From the NCBI GenBank assembly GCA_035550215.1, contig DASZPM010000011.1:84818-148817 (forward strand): a stretch of DNA of 64,000 bases, given 5' to 3'. Under the pieces are notes generated by a model. It did no database searches. It saw only the letters and a program-made list of their open reading frames with translations, and was not told the origin of the DNA. Positions 17,985-25,938 of the stretch are shown here, in pieces. Within the stretch, counting starts at the first letter, position 1, and each line of letters opens with the position of its first letter. The translations under genes were made by a program, and so were the position numbers. The stretch is from JABDFW01 sp035550215 (GTDB lineage: Bacteria > Bacteroidota > Bacteroidia > Chitinophagales > Chitinophagaceae).

Positions 17985-18260
17985 CTATTGACTGCTGTCA
18001 GCAACCTTGATAGTTAAAGTCTCTACCACCCCTGTTTGCTGCAGTATGGCTGGCGGCGGAGTCAATTCAAGGCTGTAATTTGTTGAATCGCCAACTGACA
18101 GGTCCAGCAATGTTACAGGGCTTCCTGTTTTTGGTGTTTGTTCAACCGTGAATGTATAGGGGTTTGCCGGGGTAGGCGCCCCGTTGGGAATGGCAAGGCT
18201 TATGTCGTAAGTGTCGTCCCCAATGTTTAATGTGGCGGTAATGTTTGCGGAGAATGCCAT
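17985..18260 (-). CDS. Small hypothetical beta-rich protein (91 aa)
   Basis: Unrecognised protein without a signal peptide or membrane segment. The sequence alternates hydrophobic and polar residues (ATLNIGDDTYDISLAIPN, YTFTVEQTPKTGSPVTLLDLSV, VETLTIKVADSS), as in a small beta-sandwich. It is the first gene of the minus-strand cassette leading into the 1382-residue protein, 73 nt upstream and separated from it by the hairpin. An ATG at 18260 gives the whole frame. Role unknown; a structural or chaperone-like partner of the large protein would fit the position. Confidence 0.6.
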   Translation of the reverse strand: MAFSANITATLNIGDDTYDISLAIPNGAPTPANPYTFTVEQTPKTGSPVTLLDLSVGDSTNYSLELTPPPAILQQTGVVETLTIKVADSSQ

Positions 18261-18709
18261 AAAATGTAGGTTTTTGTTTTTATGAATGTAGATTTCGGAA
18301 AATGAAAAGACAAAAGAGAATGGGTAATTGCAAGTGCTCCTGTACTGTATTATGCATAGCGGTGGCTTTGCACCCGCCCCGTAACAATTTTAATACGGAA
18401 CCGGTGCTGCAGTTAATTTAATTATAAAGCACGGGTATCAGTTAGCTTTCTACAGAGGTTGATTAAGCGTTTGCTTTTTCAAATAATAATGCCGGCAAGC
18501 ATACGCATAGTAAGATAGGAAATGTTTTTAAGCTTTGCAAGTAAAACGCAAATTATTTTATTGCGTACCCATCTAAAACAAAACTGTTGCAGGCCATATT
18601 TATTAAAATTATTATATCAAACACATAATTGTTTTAAATTGCTGCCTGGAAGCCGTGCTGCCTGCGGTCTTTTCTAAACACTTTGTTGCTTAGCTGTAAA
18701 TTCCTTCCA
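18261..18709. other. Gene-free interval between divergent units
   Basis: About 450 bases separate the leftward 91-residue gene from the rightward GH2 gene, so both promoters should be here. I see no convincing reading frame. AT-rich blocks occur at 18411-18440 and 18595-18640, and CACTTTG at 18680-18686 loosely resembles the end of a -7 box before GH2. No confident operator was found. Confidence 0.5.
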
Positions 18710-21349
18710 ATGAAAAAATTTTATTTTGCCATTATTGCCTTCATCCTTATTACAAATGCTTCTGCTCAAAAAACAATGGCCTTAAAAGCCGGGTGGGCCA
18801 TGCAATCCTCCCTCGGCAATTCTATTAGCGGTGAGCAGGCCTCACAACCGGGTTATAAAACCACCGGCTGGTATAAGGTATCTGTACCAACCTCAATCAT
18901 CGCCGGCTTATTGGCAAACCATGTATATGACTTTGACCCTTTTTACGATACTAACCTTGCGCGTATTGCGGGGCCGCAGTTTGACACATCATGGTGGTTC
19001 AGGAAAGAATTTACTTTGCCGGCAGCGCAAACAGGAAAGAATGTTGTTATTACCATGCATGGCATAAATTACAAGGCTAATATTTGGTTTAACGGCGCCT
19101 TAATAGCAGATACAGATTATGTAAAAGGCCCTTTTCGTTTTTTTGAATTTGACGTTACCAAATATGTAAAATTCGGCAGGCCTAATGTGCTGGCGGTGGA
19201 AGTTACAAGGCCGTTTAACCCTAACAGGCGCGGCGGCGACCTGGCTATTGATTACGCCGACTGGATACATTACCCCGCAGATTACAACGGAGGCATAATA
19301 AATAACGTTACAGTAAATATGTATGATAAGGTGGCTGTACTGCACCCATTTGTAGAGACAAAGTTTGATTTGCCCTCGCTAAAAAACGCGCACCTTACGG
19401 TGTATGCTGACGTTGTGAATTATGCAGATAAGCCCGTTGATGCAGTGGTAAAAGGCAGGATTAATAAAGACATAACGTTCAGCCAAAAAGTGCACCTTGA
19501 TGCAAAGCAACGCACCGAGGTACGGTTTACGCCGGAAGAATACACGCAATTAAATATAACCAATCCTAAAGTATGGTGGCCCTGGCAGTTTGGAAAACCC
19601 AACCTTAACCATATTGAAGTGAGCGCAGTGATAGGTGAAAAAACCAGCAATACTATTGCGGAGCACTTTGGCATCCGGGAAATGACTTCACAGTTCATAA
19701 CAAGTAATGCAAGGGAATTTATTGTAAACGGGAAACCAATGCTGATGCGGGGTGCAGCCTGGTCGCCCGACATTTTCCAGCGCAGGTCCGCAAAGCGCCA
19801 GGAGCAGGAAATGAAACTGGTGCGCGACATGAATATTAACCTTGTACGCAGCGAGGGAAAATTTGAGGATGATAATTTTTATGACCTTTGTGATAAGAAA
19901 GGCTTTCTTGTAATGACTGGATGGATGTGCTGCGGTGCATGGCAGTACCCTGAAAGATGGACACCCGCCAAAAGGGTAGTTGCCATGGCATCAGACAGCA
20001 GCATGATGTACTGGCTGCGTAACCGTGCCTGCATTCTTACCTGGCTTAATGGCAGCGATATGCCGCCCCGCGATACCTCAGTTGAAAGGGACTACCTTAC
20101 TATTGAGGCTAACCTGCATTTCCCCAACCCGATATTATCAACCGCCAATGGCAGCGATTCAAAAGTGTCGGGGCCAAGCGGCGTAAAAATGGCCGGCCCT
20201 TATGAATGGGTGCCACCATCCTACTGGGAACAAGATACAGATAAGGTTGGCGGCCCGTGGAGTTTTGCCACCGAAATATCTCCCGGCCCTGCCATACCGC
20301 CTTACGAGAGCCTGGTGAAATTCCTGCCGAAGGATTCAATATCAAATTCTTCCAAATCGTGGCAATACCATGCAGGCACCATGCAGTTTGGCAACACGAA
20401 TATTTTTGATACAGCGTTATATGAACGCTATGGTACGCCGGTTAACATGAAAGATTATATAGAAAAAGCGCAGGCCCAAAATTATGAGGCGGAAAGGGCA
20501 ATGATGGAAGCGTATGGTTTATACAAACACAAAACCGCCACCGGTGTAGTGCAGTGGATGATGAGCAACCCGTGGCCCGGTATTATATGGCACACGTATG
20601 ACTACTACCTCTATCCTGCCGGCACCTATTTCGGCATGAAGAAATCGCTTGAACCGCTGCACGTGCAGTATTCCTATAAATCAAAGGAGGTTATTGTAAA
20701 TAACTCCTTACTGAATACTGATAAGGGGCTGAAGGTAAAGGCTGATATCTATAATATTGATGGCGCTAAAAAATACTCAAACACTGCAGAAGTTAACATT
20801 GGCAGCGACACGGTTGCCCGTTGCTTTGCAATTCCCGCGGTAGAGGGCCTGTCATCATCATATTTTTTACGCCTGCAGTTACTGGATAAAGCCGGTAAAT
20901 CAAAGAGTATTAACTGGTATTGGCTTTCTTTAAAAAATGATGAACTTAATTTTGATAAATCAAAATGGTATTATACGCCTGAATCATCATATACTGATTA
21001 CACTGCGCTGCAGCAATTGCCTAAAACAACTATAACTGTAAGCAATACAACAATGCCCAAAACCGACAGTACAACACAGGTGGTAACGCTTACAAATGCC
21101 GGTAAAGCAGTAGCTTTTTTTGTGCACGTGCGGGTAACAAAGGGTAAGGGCGGCGATGATATATTGCCGGTAATTTTCAGCGATAATTATATAAGCCTTG
21201 CACCCGGCGAAACCAGGCAGGTAACGGTAACATACAATAACAAAGATGCGGAAAACGCAACACCGTATTTTGTTATAGAAGGGTGGAATGTTGACACAAA
21301 CACTTCAACGCAAACCGCCAACACAGCAGTTGTAGCAGCGAATAAATAA
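18710..21349 (+). CDS. GH2 exo-beta-D-glucosaminidase (CsxA-like)
   Basis: Exported glycosidase, 879 residues, with signal peptide MKKFYFAIIAFILITNASAQ. Order: sugar-binding domain (WWFRKEFTLP, GINYKANIWFNG), an Ig-like domain, the catalytic TIM barrel, then the Ig-fold ending typical of exo-glucosaminidases (FFVHVRV...ILPVIFSDNYISLAPGETRQVTV). D450 in LNGSDMPPRD and E522 in FATEISPGP are 72 residues apart, exactly like the acid/base D469 and nucleophile E541 of Amycolatopsis CsxA, and the GPYEWVPPSYW segment also fits. It should release glucosamine from chitosan-type oligomers; a related plant-type endo-mannosidase activity is the main alternative. ATG at 18710 is preferred because the signal peptide starts there. 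Confidence 0.88.
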   Translation: MKKFYFAIIAFILITNASAQKTMALKAGWAMQSSLGNSISGEQASQPGYKTTGWYKVSVPTSIIAGLLANHVYDFDPFYDTNLARIAGPQFDTSWWFRKEFTLPAAQTGKNVVITMHGINYKANIWFNGALIADTDYVKGPFRFFEFDVTKYVKFGRPNVLAVEVTRPFNPNRRGGDLAIDYADWIHYPADYNGGIINNVTVNMYDKVAVLHPFVETKFDLPSLKNAHLTVYADVVNYADKPVDAVVKGRINKDITFSQKVHLDAKQRTEVRFTPEEYTQLNITNPKVWWPWQFGKPNLNHIEVSAVIGEKTSNTIAEHFGIREMTSQFITSNAREFIVNGKPMLMRGAAWSPDIFQRRSAKRQEQEMKLVRDMNINLVRSEGKFEDDNFYDLCDKKGFLVMTGWMCCGAWQYPERWTPAKRVVAMASDSSMMYWLRNRACILTWLNGSDMPPRDTSVERDYLTIEANLHFPNPILSTANGSDSKVSGPSGVKMAGPYEWVPPSYWEQDTDKVGGPWSFATEISPGPAIPPYESLVKFLPKDSISNSSKSWQYHAGTMQFGNTNIFDTALYERYGTPVNMKDYIEKAQAQNYEAERAMMEAYGLYKHKTATGVVQWMMSNPWPGIIWHTYDYYLYPAGTYFGMKKSLEPLHVQYSYKSKEVIVNNSLLNTDKGLKVKADIYNIDGAKKYSNTAEVNIGSDTVARCFAIPAVEGLSSSYFLRLQLLDKAGKSKSINWYWLSLKNDELNFDKSKWYYTPESSYTDYTALQQLPKTTITVSNTTMPKTDSTTQVVTLTNAGKAVAFFVHVRVTKGKGGDDILPVIFSDNYISLAPGETRQVTVTYNNKDAENATPYFVIEGWNVDTNTSTQTANTAVVAANK

Positions 21350-21445
21350 GGGGCTATGTGTGGATTGAAATATTGAAAAGAAAACGCCGGTATAAAGTCA
21401 GCGCAGTATCGCCGGGCGTGCTTGCCCTGCGCAATTGTTAGTTTC

Positions 21446-21850
21446 TTAACCCTTCTTGCTTTGCTCTTTTATCTTCTTATGAAACCATACAGGAGTTTTA
21501 TCATTTGGGTCCGCATTATAATTTATGCAGAGCTCCTCTCCTTTTTTTATAGCCCTTACGGTACGAATCGTCATAAGCCTGTTGTCAAAATCCATTTCGT
21601 AATCACAATTACTTTCATACTCATGGTTGTACAGGGAAATATAGCCAAGTGCTACGCATCCCTTTTTCCGGGTTTTGCCCCATTCAAAAATATAATCAAA
21701 TAATTTTGTCTTTTCAATCGTGGTCCGTTCGGCGCTGGTAAGAATGATAACAGGCGATATTTCAACCACCGTATTGCGGGGTATGCTGCGGGTTGTAAAT
21801 ACACCCCTCCCTCCTTTTGATGGGGCGATGGTTAAATAAGGCATTATCAT
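21446..21850 (-). CDS. SET domain-containing protein
   Basis: A 134-residue protein made almost wholly of a SET domain, the fold of lysine methyltransferases. Visible motifs are the opening GGRGVFTTRSIPRNTVVEISPV (the G-x-G SAM-binding start), GYISLYNHEYESNCDYEMD (the N-H-x-x-x-x-N equivalent) and GEELCINYNAD (the E-L-x-x-x-Y motif). Bacterial stand-alone SET proteins are known but their targets are mostly undefined. The start may be 21850 or the second methionine at 21844. It is divergent from mgtE, whose transcript start region overlaps its 5' end. Confidence 0.85.
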   Translation of the reverse strand: MIMPYLTIAPSKGGRGVFTTRSIPRNTVVEISPVIILTSAERTTIEKTKLFDYIFEWGKTRKKGCVALGYISLYNHEYESNCDYEMDFDNRLMTIRTVRAIKKGEELCINYNADPNDKTPVWFHKKIKEQSKKG

Positions 21851-21896
21851 TTTGTGAATATAAAAAAGTAAATGCTGAAATTTACATTTATAAGAT

Positions 21897-21904
21897 TTAT
21901 TTTG
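21897..21904 (+). promoter_or_regulatory. -7 box before mgtE
   Basis: TTATTTTG followed by C lies 27 nt before the ATG at 21931. It differs from TAnnTTTG only at position 2 and has the form seen before other genes here. Its position inside an upstream in-frame extension argues that the longer reading frame starting at 21817 is not used. Confidence 0.45.
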
Positions 21905-21930
21905 CGATTTTCAAGAATATTTACCCGGGT

Positions 21931-23334
21931 ATGGCAGAAGTAGAGGAAGACATAACATGGCATGGGCAGTTTACACGGCTGATTGAACAGGAAGACAAAG
22001 CGTCGCTTAAAGAATTCCTGGACGACCAGAATATTAGTGATGTAGCCGATATTATTAACGAATATCCTGACTATGCAACACAAATAATCAGTTGCATGAC
22101 GATACATCGTGCAGTAAGCGTATTTAAGATACTTGACTTTACAACCCAAAAACAAATAATCTCTGAACTCCCGAGTTTTAAAACGGCTGAACTGCTGAAT
22201 GAACTGCCGGCTGATGACCGTACCGACTTTTTGGAAGAACTGCCTAAAAAAGTTATACGCGACCTTATTAAGCTGCTTAACCCTGAAGAAAGAAAAATTA
22301 CCTTATCGTTATTAGGCTGGCCGGAGGACAGCGTAGGCAGGCTGATGACACCTGATTACGTATATGTGTATGCTCATCAAACCGTGGCAGAAGTTTTTGC
22401 TACCATACGCCGGGTAGCAAAAAGCAGTGAGACTGTTGATGTTATTTACATAATAAACGAAAAAGGTGAACTGGTTGATGATATAAGAATACGCGATGTA
22501 ATACTTGCTTCGCCGGAAAAACGCATTGACGAATTGCTGGATGGGCGCGTTGTAACCCTGAACGTGCATGATGACCAGGAACATGCCAACCAGGTGTTTA
22601 AGATGAATAACCGCGTGGCTTTACCCGTTACGGATGATAACGGTATACTTTTAGGAATTGTTACCATTGATGATATATTATGGGTTGCAAACGAAGAGTT
22701 TAGTGAAGACATGCAAAAAATGGGTGGTAACGAAGCGTTGGGTGAGCCATATTTAGATATTTCGCTGGCAAAGCTGGTAAAGAAACGTGTAGGATGGCTG
22801 ATAGCGCTTTTCCTCAGCGAAATGCTTACTGCTTCGGCTATGCAGCATTACCAGGAAACGGGCATTTTTAAAAGTTTTATTGACCTCGTAATATTTATAC
22901 CGCTTATCACCTCAAGCGGCGGCAACAGCGGTAGCCAGGCATCCTCACTCATAATACAGGCTATGGCCTTAGGGGAAGTAACGATAGCCGATTGGTGGCG
23001 TGTTATGCGGCGCGAGCTGCTCTCAGGATTATTATTGGGCCTGGTATTGGGCACCATTGGCTTTTTGCGTGTTTGTGCATGGCAATACCTGCATGTATAT
23101 GACTATGGGCCTGAATGGATACAAATGGCTACCATAATATTCTTCGCACTTATGGGTATTATTCTCTGGGGCAGTCTTATAGGTTCCATGTTGCCCATTG
23201 CATTAAAAAGGCTTGGGCAAGACCCGGCAACCTCCTCTGCGCCCTTTGTTGCAACACTTGTCGACGTTACCGGCATCATTATTTACTGTACAGTTGCCAG
23301 TATAATATTGCAAAAAGTAATAACTGGCGGTTAA
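21931..23334 (+). CDS. mgtE: Magnesium transporter MgtE
   Basis: Mg2+ channel/transporter of the inner membrane, gated by cytosolic Mg2+. The 467 residues show the order expected of MgtE: N-terminal superhelical domain (about 20-130, LPADDRTDFLEELP), two CBS domains (about 135-255, VGRLMTPDYVYVYAHQT and NRVALPVTDDNGILLGIVTIDDI), a connecting helix (KRVGWLIALFLSEMLTA) and five membrane helices. The pore segment PLITSSGGNSGSQASSLIIQ is the family hallmark. The ATG at 21931 (MAEVEEDITW) is chosen over an upstream in-frame ATG because the extension is unlike MgtE and contains the likely promoter. Confidence 0.95.
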   Translation: MAEVEEDITWHGQFTRLIEQEDKASLKEFLDDQNISDVADIINEYPDYATQIISCMTIHRAVSVFKILDFTTQKQIISELPSFKTAELLNELPADDRTDFLEELPKKVIRDLIKLLNPEERKITLSLLGWPEDSVGRLMTPDYVYVYAHQTVAEVFATIRRVAKSSETVDVIYIINEKGELVDDIRIRDVILASPEKRIDELLDGRVVTLNVHDDQEHANQVFKMNNRVALPVTDDNGILLGIVTIDDILWVANEEFSEDMQKMGGNEALGEPYLDISLAKLVKKRVGWLIALFLSEMLTASAMQHYQETGIFKSFIDLVIFIPLITSSGGNSGSQASSLIIQAMALGEVTIADWWRVMRRELLSGLLLGLVLGTIGFLRVCAWQYLHVYDYGPEWIQMATIIFFALMGIILWGSLIGSMLPIALKRLGQDPATSSAPFVATLVDVTGIIIYCTVASIILQKVITGG

Positions 23335-23362
23335 GGGTATAAATACCATTCCCGCACCAGCA

Positions 23363-23959
23363 TCAAAGTTTATCCTTTAAGCTATTTTTCACCTCACCAA
23401 ACCATTCGTCTTTTAATATGCTAAGCACAATACTGTCACGCCGCCTGTCCCCTTCAACGGTGGGCATATTGTTGCGTAAAATACCATCTACTTTGCAACC
23501 GATACTTTTCATTGCGGCAATACTTCTTTGGTTGCGTGCATCCGCCCTCAATTCAACGCGCTCCATTCCAAGCTCTTCAAACGCAAACTGCAGCAATAAA
23601 TATTTGCAGTGCTTGTTCAGCCCCGTTCCCCTGAATCTTTCACCATACCACGTATAACCTAACTGCAATGTTTTAAAGGGAAAATTTATATCATAAAAGC
23701 GTGTGCTGCCTGCGTATTCACCGGTGCTTTTGTCAAATACAATAAAAGGAAATTCAGCACCTTTTGCTTTTGCTGCCAGCGCAATGTTAATATAATTCAA
23801 AAGGCCGTCTTCGCCCGCCGCCCGCAAAAGGGAATAGTACCATGTGTCACGTTCATTCAATGCAAAAGGCAAAAGGTTTTCGTAATCATTTTTCTGTAAA
23901 GGCCGTAATAAAACACGGTCGTCTTCCAATACCAGCGTATCATTCAACAGTTCCTGCAT
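23363..23959 (-). CDS. GNAT family N-acetyltransferase (RimJ/RimL-like)
   Basis: Cytosolic acetyltransferase, 198 residues from ATG 23959. The RimJ/RimL pattern is clear: VLLRPLQKNDYENLLPFA at the start, GSTRFYDIN, LGYTWYGERFRGTGLNKHCKYLLLQFAFEELGMERVELRADARNQRS (acetyl-CoA loop R-F-R-G-T-G-L-N and the A-x-N-x-R-S motif), then AAMKSIGCKVDGILRN. The substrate is unknown; relatives acetylate protein N-termini or small amines. An in-frame upstream extension to 24019 is rejected since it runs into the glmS promoter. A TAAAGTTG box (23975-23982, minus) stands 16 nt before this start. Confidence 0.88.
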   Translation of the reverse strand: MQELLNDTLVLEDDRVLLRPLQKNDYENLLPFALNERDTWYYSLLRAAGEDGLLNYINIALAAKAKGAEFPFIVFDKSTGEYAGSTRFYDINFPFKTLQLGYTWYGERFRGTGLNKHCKYLLLQFAFEELGMERVELRADARNQRSIAAMKSIGCKVDGILRNNMPTVEGDRRRDSIVLSILKDEWFGEVKNSLKDKL

Positions 23960-23994
23960 ATAGGCTTTTAACTGCAACTTTAGAAAAAAAATGG

Positions 23995-24002
23995 TAAATT
24001 TG
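23995..24002 (+). promoter_or_regulatory. -7 box of glmS
   Basis: TAAATTTG is a full match to the Bacteroidota -7 consensus TAnnTTTG, followed by C, and lies 38 nt before the glmS ATG. No clear -33 TTG was found at the usual distance. Confidence 0.65.
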
Positions 24003-24039
24003 CAGTTTATTTTTTCCAAATTAAATTATAAGTTAGCCT

Positions 24040-25878
24040 ATGTGTGGAATAGTTGGTTATACCGGCCCGAGACAGGCATACCCAGTAATACTCAAAGGTT
24101 TAAAGCGTTTAGAATACCGCGGTTACGACAGCGCTGGTATTGCATTGGTAAACGATGACGGCTTAAGTGTATATAAAAAGAAAGGCAAGGTGGCTATGCT
24201 GGAAGCAGCAATGGAAAACCTGCAGGTAAACAGTCATATTGGTATAGGCCATACACGATGGGCCACACACGGCGAGCCAAGCGACCGTAACGCGCATCCG
24301 CATATTAGCAGGAGCGGTGAAATTGCCATGATACACAACGGCATTATTGAGAACTATGCGCAGATAAAAAAAGAGCTTGCTAAAAAAGGCTACACATTTA
24401 AAAGCGATACCGATACAGAAGTACTGCTGAATTTTATTGATGATATTTTGCATAACAACGAATGCAGCCTTGAAGAGGCTGTACGCATAGCCCTCCGGCG
24501 TATTGTAGGTGCGTACTGCATATTGCTGGTGCATAAAGACGACCCTGAAACAATTATCGCTGCCCGCAAAGGCAGCCCGCTGGTAATAGGCATTGGTAAA
24601 GGCGAGCACTTTTTGGCGTCAGACGCATCGCCTATTATTGAATACACCAAAGAGGTGGTGTATGTAAACGATTATGAAATAGCTATTGTAAAGCCGGATG
24701 AACTGGTATTGAAAAACCTGGGCAACGACAGGCAAACGCCTTTTATTACAAAGCTTAATATGGAAATGGCGGCCATTGAAAAGGGCGGCTATGACCACTT
24801 TATGCTGAAAGAAATTTTTGAACAGCCAACCACTATTTACGATTGTCTGCGGGGCAGGCTTGATGCAGAACATGGCAACATTGTAATGAGCGGGATAGAA
24901 AGATACGCGGAACAGATAATGAACGCGCCGCGCATTATTATTATTGCCTGCGGAACAAGCTGGCATGCGGGGCTTGTGGCAGAATATATTATTGAAGAAA
25001 CGTGCCGGATACCGGTGGAAGTGGAATATGCTTCTGAATTTCGTTACCGTAACCCTGTAGTGCATAAAGGCGATGTTATTATTGCTATATCGCAAAGCGG
25101 CGAAACGGCAGATACACTCGTGGCGATTGAGAAGGCAAAGGAACAGGGGGCGATAATTGCGGGGGTTGTAAATGTAGTGGGGTCGTCCATATCAAGGGCC
25201 TCTCACACCGGCGCGTACACGCACGCCGGCCATGAGATTGGTGTGGCAAGTACCAAAGCATTCACGGCGCAGCTTGCCGTGCTGACAATGATTGCTTTAA
25301 AAGTAGGATATGCAAAAGGCACGCTTGACAAAACACGCTTTATGTACTTATGCAAGGAGCTTGCAGAAATACCTGCAAAGGCAGAAGAAGTTCTAAAGCA
25401 GGATGCTCATATAAAAGAAATAGCAATAAAATACAAAGATGCGCCAGACTTTCTATACCTCGGCAGGGGCTATAATTTTCCCGTTGCGCTGGAGGGGGCG
25501 TTAAAGCTGAAAGAAATAAGTTATATACATGCTGAAGGCTATCCTGCTGCAGAAATGAAACATGGCCCTATAGCTTTGGTAACTTCCGAGTTGCCGGTAG
25601 TATTCGTTGCCACTAAAGACAGCTACCACGAAAAGGTGGTAAGTAATATGCAGGAAATAAAAGCCCGCAAAGGTATAGTCATTTCTATTATTACAGAAGG
25701 CGATACAATCTCTCCCACCCTGAGCAATGATTTTATTACCATACCGCAGGCCGATGAAATTGTAGCGCCAATGCTCAGCGTAATACCCCTGCAACTTCTT
25801 GCCTACTATATCGGGGTGGCAAAAGGCTATGATGTTGATAAGCCGAGAAACTTAGCCAAAAGTGTTACGGTGGAATAG
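24040..25878 (+). CDS. glmS: Glutamine-fructose-6-phosphate aminotransferase (isomerizing)
   Basis: Makes glucosamine-6-phosphate from fructose-6-phosphate and glutamine, the first committed step to UDP-GlcNAc. The 612-residue protein starts MCGIVGYTG, so after methionine removal Cys1 is the glutaminase nucleophile. The class II amidotransferase domain (to about 220) includes GHTRWATHGEPSDRNAHPH and HNGIIENY. Two SIS domains follow, with IIIACGTSWHAG, ISQSGETADT and STKAFTAQ, and the end DKPRNLAKSVTVE is the conserved GlmS C-terminus. No glmS ribozyme or obvious leader structure is visible in the short 5' region. Confidence 0.98.
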   Translation: MCGIVGYTGPRQAYPVILKGLKRLEYRGYDSAGIALVNDDGLSVYKKKGKVAMLEAAMENLQVNSHIGIGHTRWATHGEPSDRNAHPHISRSGEIAMIHNGIIENYAQIKKELAKKGYTFKSDTDTEVLLNFIDDILHNNECSLEEAVRIALRRIVGAYCILLVHKDDPETIIAARKGSPLVIGIGKGEHFLASDASPIIEYTKEVVYVNDYEIAIVKPDELVLKNLGNDRQTPFITKLNMEMAAIEKGGYDHFMLKEIFEQPTTIYDCLRGRLDAEHGNIVMSGIERYAEQIMNAPRIIIIACGTSWHAGLVAEYIIEETCRIPVEVEYASEFRYRNPVVHKGDVIIAISQSGETADTLVAIEKAKEQGAIIAGVVNVVGSSISRASHTGAYTHAGHEIGVASTKAFTAQLAVLTMIALKVGYAKGTLDKTRFMYLCKELAEIPAKAEEVLKQDAHIKEIAIKYKDAPDFLYLGRGYNFPVALEGALKLKEISYIHAEGYPAAEMKHGPIALVTSELPVVFVATKDSYHEKVVSNMQEIKARKGIVISIITEGDTISPTLSNDFITIPQADEIVAPMLSVIPLQLLAYYIGVAKGYDVDKPRNLAKSVTVE

Positions 25879-25938
25879 TTATATGCAGCGACAGGAACGC
25901 TTTTTATCAACCCGGCCCGGGCAGCATAACTAAGAAGA

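Noticed and set aside
23870..24040. glmS ribozyme or riboswitch before glmS
   Set aside because: The interval between the -7 box and the start is under 40 nt, too short for either, and no such fold is visible.
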